Origin: Candidatus Hydrogenedentes bacterium CG07_land_8_20_14_0_80_42_17
GTDB lineage: Bacteria > UBA8481
Direction: 5' to 3'
Length of the DNA: 7,896 bases
Assembly (NCBI GenBank): GCA_002780065.1
Contig: PEWQ01000001.1
Coordinates: 1 to 7,896, forward strand
Shown here piece by piece: positions 5,167 to 7,896 of the stretch; position 1 is the first letter of the stretch, and the number at the start of each line of letters is the position of its first letter. The notes under the pieces are model-generated. The model worked only from the letters and a program-made list of their open reading frames with translations. It ran no database searches and was not told where the DNA came from. The position numbers were made by a program, and so were the translations under genes.

Positions 5167-6476
5167 GCATAATAAAAAAGAGCGCCGCGTTAGTAGGGCT
5201 TGGATGCGATAAAAACAGAGTCGACGGCGAAAAAATTTTAGGTTCGCTTTACGAACATGGCTATACTATTTATGACTCACATGAAATTTTCAAAAACAGT
5301 TCCAGACAAAAAATTGATCTGTTAGTCATCAATACATGCGCATTTATTGGCGCGGCACGAGATGAAGCGATTCAGGCTATAACTGAAGCCGTAGATTTTA
5401 AACGCCTCGGTAAAATTAAATTAATTGCTGTCTCCGGCTGTTTTGGAATTGCTTTGAATGAATATTGCCCGGCTGAACTAAAAAAAGAGATTGATTTTTT
5501 TATAGGAGCCGGTGATATCGGACAGGCTTATGAGATTGTCGAGGGGATAAAGAAAAATCAGTTCCGGCCTCCGGCAGATTCGCTCAAAAATACTCCAAGA
5601 TTATTGCTCGGTAATCCGCATTATGCATTTCTCAAGGTCGCTGAAGGTTGCGACCGAAGATGTTCCTTCTGCACTATTCCATCTCTTAGAGGAAAATATG
5701 TATCTAGGAGCATAAAGTCGATCTTAGACGAGACGAAAATTTTACTCTCAAAAGGAATCAAAGAAATAATTATAGTTTCTCAGGATACTTCGAGTTTTGG
5801 AAAAGATCGCGGCAAGAGACTTTCAGATTTAATAGATGCTCTTGACAAACTTCGGAATAACTCTTCAAAATTCTGGGCAAGATTGCATTACCTCTATCCT
5901 TCTAAAGTTACGAATGAGCTTATAGAAGCCATCGCAGGTTCGGATTGCGTAGTGCCGTATTTTGACATTCCAATTCAACATGCTCATCCGGATGTATTGA
6001 GGCTAATGAGAAGACCTTCAAATCATATCGAACTGCAAAAGCTGTTTGAGCGTATTAGAGCAAGGTTTAGAGAGGTGTCTTTAAGAACAACAATTATTAC
6101 TGGGCATCCTGGAGAAAATAAAAAACAATTCGATTTTTTATTGTCATTTCTCGAAAGCGTCCAGTTCGACCGGCTCGGAGTAATTCCGTATTCGCCTGAA
6201 CCGGGAACATTTTCCGCGACTCTTTCCGCTTCAAATAAAGCTGATGAGCGCGCAAAAAAAGTTATGGAACTTCAGCGCGAGATATCTAAAAAAAGACTTG
6301 AAATGCGGATCGGAAAGAAATATTCGATTTTAATGGATTCTGAAAAATTTGGCAGAACTGAATTCGAGTCGCCTGAAATTGACGGAGTAGTTGAAGTTGA
6401 AGGAAAAAGAGGAAATTTCGTTTCTGCTGTGATAGAGTCCGTTACTGAACATGATATGAAGGCAAGCATAGTATGA
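5163..6476 (+). CDS. rimO: Ribosomal protein S12 methylthiotransferase RimO
   Basis: This radical-SAM enzyme adds a methylthio group to the conserved aspartate of ribosomal protein S12. The 437-residue product has the N-terminal methylthiotransferase domain with cluster ligands Cys15, Cys59 (NTCAFI) and Cys93 (SGCFG). The radical-SAM motif follows in EGCDRRCSFCTIPSLRGKYV (Cys163, Cys167, Cys170), then PIQHAHPDVLRLMRR (270-284) and a C-terminal TRAM-like domain (about 378-437). PSLRGKYVSR and SPEIDGVV (403-410) are RimO-type wording and argue against the tRNA enzyme MiaB. The usual GFPGE is GHPGE here. The start is GTG 5163, overlapping the yajQ stop, with no strong Shine-Dalgarno site, so coupled translation is likely. 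The 3' end overlaps pgsA by ATGA. Confidence 0.92.
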   Translation: MSIIKKSAALVGLGCDKNRVDGEKILGSLYEHGYTIYDSHEIFKNSSRQKIDLLVINTCAFIGAARDEAIQAITEAVDFKRLGKIKLIAVSGCFGIALNEYCPAELKKEIDFFIGAGDIGQAYEIVEGIKKNQFRPPADSLKNTPRLLLGNPHYAFLKVAEGCDRRCSFCTIPSLRGKYVSRSIKSILDETKILLSKGIKEIIIVSQDTSSFGKDRGKRLSDLIDALDKLRNNSSKFWARLHYLYPSKVTNELIEAIAGSDCVVPYFDIPIQHAHPDVLRLMRRPSNHIELQKLFERIRARFREVSLRTTIITGHPGENKKQFDFLLSFLESVQFDRLGVIPYSPEPGTFSATLSASNKADERAKKVMELQREISKKRLEMRIGKKYSILMDSEKFGRTEFESPEIDGVVEVEGKRGNFVSAVIESVTEHDMKASIV

Positions 6477-7063
6477 CATTGTCCAATTACCTAACGTTGC
6501 TAAGAGGAACTGCGTCGCTCATATTTATTCCGATAGTTGCGATAGATGATCAGTTAGCAAGGCTTTTTGCGCTTTTAATCTTTACCCTTGCGGCGTTTTC
6601 CGACTACTACGACGGAAGGCTTGCCCGGCTTCGAAACGAAAAAACTACTTTTGGAGTTATTGCAGATCCAATTGCCGATAAATTTTTAACCGTTATCTGT
6701 TTTGTTTCTCTAAGCTTGCTTCGCCCTGAAATGGTGCCTTTCTGGATGACAGTTTTGATAATTGCCAGGGAGCTTTTGATTACATCGTGGAGGTTTTATG
6801 CATTGAGCAGAGGCAGAGTGCTTGCTCCTGATCGATGGGGAAAATGGAAAACCGGACTTCAGATGACTGCAATTCCGTATGCGCTTTTAGTGACAGCTTT
6901 GTTCTCGGGCGATGCCGGGCGGGAGTTGGAAGATGCAATAAGACCTTTAGGCTTCGATACGGTATTATTTGGAATCGGTTGGATGCTCTCTTTCATTGCC
7001 GTATTCATAACCATCTTTTCAGGATTCAATTATATTGCGGCTGAACTGAAGAATCGCAGATGA
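6473..7063 (+). CDS. pgsA: CDP-diacylglycerol-glycerol-3-phosphate 3-phosphatidyltransferase
   Basis: This integral membrane enzyme transfers a phosphatidyl group from CDP-diacylglycerol to glycerol-3-phosphate, making phosphatidylglycerol phosphate. The CDP-alcohol phosphotransferase signature DGxxARx8GxxxDxxxD is intact: Asp47-Gly48, Ala51-Arg52, Gly61, Asp65 and Asp69, with Asp44 one turn earlier in SDYYDG. Hydrophobic helices lie at about 13-25, 30-43, 70-83, 90-104, 132-145 and 163-184. The length of 196 residues is normal for PgsA. GAAGG at 6458-6462 lies ten bases before ATG 6473, which overlaps the rimO stop. The next gene, pgpA, encodes the phosphatase for its product, which strongly favours PgsA over other members of this fold (PssA, cardiolipin synthase). 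Confidence 0.92.
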   Translation: MTLSNYLTLLRGTASLIFIPIVAIDDQLARLFALLIFTLAAFSDYYDGRLARLRNEKTTFGVIADPIADKFLTVICFVSLSLLRPEMVPFWMTVLIIARELLITSWRFYALSRGRVLAPDRWGKWKTGLQMTAIPYALLVTALFSGDAGRELEDAIRPLGFDTVLFGIGWMLSFIAVFITIFSGFNYIAAELKNRR

Positions 7064-7527
7064 ATGAAACTCGAGAAACTTCATTTTTGTTCAGGACGTT
7101 AGCTACTTTTGGCGGAGCAGGATATTTTCCTTTTGCGCCTGGTACGGCAGGAAGCATTGCGGCATTGCCTTTAGCGTGGCTTGCCGCAGTCTCGCCTTTT
7201 TCAGGGATTGCTATTGCCGTCATTCTTTCAGCTTTGGCAATTCCATCTGCAAATGCTTTTTCAGAAGCTAAAGGTGAAATCGATCCAAAAGAAGTAGTTA
7301 TCGATGAAGCGGTAGGCATGACTATTTCTTGCATCGGACTGGGCACAAACTTTTATCACATTATTGCGGCTTTCTTTTTCTTTAGGTTCTTTGATGTCTT
7401 GAAGCCTACTCCTTGCAGACAGCTTGAATATCTTCCAGGCGCATGGGGAATTCTAATGGATGATGTAGCCGCTGGAATTTATTCGCTGGCATCAACTTAT
7501 ATTTTATTTTGGTTACTTCCAGTTTGA
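7060..7527 (+). CDS. pgpA: Phosphatidylglycerophosphatase A
   Basis: This membrane-bound, Mg-dependent phosphatase removes the phosphate from phosphatidylglycerol phosphate to give phosphatidylglycerol, the step after PgsA. Its 155 residues carry all PgpA family blocks: GGAGYFPFAPGTAGS (18-32), DPKEVVIDEAVG (75-86), FFRFFDVLKPTPCRQLE (107-123) and WGILMDDVAAGIYS (129-142). The acidic pairs Asp82-Glu83 and Asp134-Asp135 are the likely metal ligands. Hydrophobic spans lie near 33-62, 87-113 and 136-154. ATG 7060 overlaps the pgsA stop by ATGA, so both lipid enzymes are probably made at matched levels. PGAWG replaces the more usual G-G/P-x-G before the DD motif, which is minor. Confidence 0.93.
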   Translation: MNETRETSFLFRTLATFGGAGYFPFAPGTAGSIAALPLAWLAAVSPFSGIAIAVILSALAIPSANAFSEAKGEIDPKEVVIDEAVGMTISCIGLGTNFYHIIAAFFFFRFFDVLKPTPCRQLEYLPGAWGILMDDVAAGIYSLASTYILFWLLPV

Positions 7528-7536
7528 TTTTCAAAT

Positions 7537-7896
7537 ATGAAAAATAGTGAAGTTGTATTTGCACCTGATACGTCTTATTCATGCGGGAAATGCCTGAAAT
7601 GCTGTAAAGGCGATTGGCTTATTGCAATAACACTCGAAGAAGTTGAATTGCTTAAAAGCCTTTATCCGAATGTAAATCCTGTTTCTGGAGAAGATGAAAT
7701 TGACGGCAAAAAAATATATTTGATTGCGCGCAACGAAAAAAACGAATGTATTTTTTTAACAGAGTCAGGATGTAAAATTCATATCGAGTATGGATTCGAT
7801 AAAAAGCCGGCAGTATGCAAAAGGTTTCCTTTCTTTCCTAAACAATGGGATGGCAAAAACTATTTTCATCTTTCGTATATGTGTCCTTCGGTATAT
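7537..7896 (+). CDS. YkgJ-type cysteine-cluster (zinc or iron chelating) protein, 5' part
   Basis: The first 120 codons are present and stay open to the window edge. Cys16, Cys19, Cys22 and Cys23 form the CxxCxxCC block (SCGKCLKCCKG). They are followed by Cys71 in NECIFL, Cys79 in SGCKIH, Cys94 in KPAVCKRFPFFP and Cys116. This spacing, with C-x-F-L, C-x-I-H and P-x-x-C-x-x-F-P, is that of the YkgJ (CxxCxxCC) family, thought to bind zinc or an iron-sulfur cluster. Its cellular role is unknown. The gene begins nine bases after pgpA, so it is probably in the same operon. No clear Shine-Dalgarno site precedes ATG 7537. Confidence 0.82.
   Translation, partial: MKNSEVVFAPDTSYSCGKCLKCCKGDWLIAITLEEVELLKSLYPNVNPVSGEDEIDGKKIYLIARNEKNECIFLTESGCKIHIEYGFDKKPAVCKRFPFFPKQWDGKNYFHLSYMCPSVY

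Noticed and set aside
5163-6476. MiaB (tRNA methylthiotransferase) as identity for the radical-SAM gene
   Set aside because: The PSLRGKYVSR and SPEIDGVV segments and the overall wording fit RimO better than MiaB.
7026-7346. 106-codon minus-strand open frame over pgsA/pgpA junction
   Set aside because: It is antisense to both conserved lipid genes and reads as a composition artefact.
1-7896. CRISPR array, tRNA/rRNA gene, insertion sequence, phage or defence system
   Set aside because: No regularly spaced repeats, no cloverleaf or rRNA-like sequence, no transposase or integrase and no defence-type domains were seen; nearly all bases are accounted for by housekeeping genes.

Overview
The window is a compact, moderately AT-rich bacterial chromosomal segment made almost entirely of housekeeping genes. 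Most cistrons overlap by 1-4 bases. No tRNA, rRNA, insertion sequence, phage gene or CRISPR array is visible. The lineage cannot be fixed from the sequence. YajQ, PgsA/PgpA and a proteobacterial-style CysK suggest a diderm or deep-branching bacterium. A sigma-28-type promoter and a YjfB-like protein suggest that it is flagellated.

Region 1 (1-3004, + strand) is a sulfur amino-acid operon. It runs from the 3' end of a probable O-acetylhomoserine sulfhydrylase (metY) through metX (homoserine O-acetyltransferase) and metW (SAM-fold partner of MetX, here with an N-terminal extension) to cysK (cysteine synthase). MetX makes O-acetylhomoserine, MetY sulfhydrylates it to homocysteine, and CysK fixes sulfide on O-acetylserine, so the operon joins both sulfide-assimilation branches.

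Region 2 (3005-3120) is a short convergent spacer that is unusually rich in inverted repeats. Region 3 (3121-4212, - strand) is an adenosine deaminase-family gene read toward cysK.

Region 4 (4213-4674) holds a self-contained small transcription unit. It has a near-consensus sigma-28 (FliA/SigD) promoter, a leader hairpin, a Shine-Dalgarno site, a 55-codon gene for a YjfB-type putative motility protein and a strong hairpin terminator. The best start is ATG 4347, not the upstream TTG. This is the most interesting part of the window.

Region 5 (4675-7896, + strand) is a second tightly packed operon: yajQ (nucleotide/c-di-GMP-binding family), rimO (ribosomal protein S12 methylthiotransferase), pgsA and pgpA (consecutive steps of phosphatidylglycerol synthesis), and the 5' part of a cysteine-rich YkgJ-type metal-binding protein that runs off the end. 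I found no clear new defence, mobile or biosynthetic system. The notable signals are the sigma-28 small-gene unit, the structured spacer and the extended MetW.
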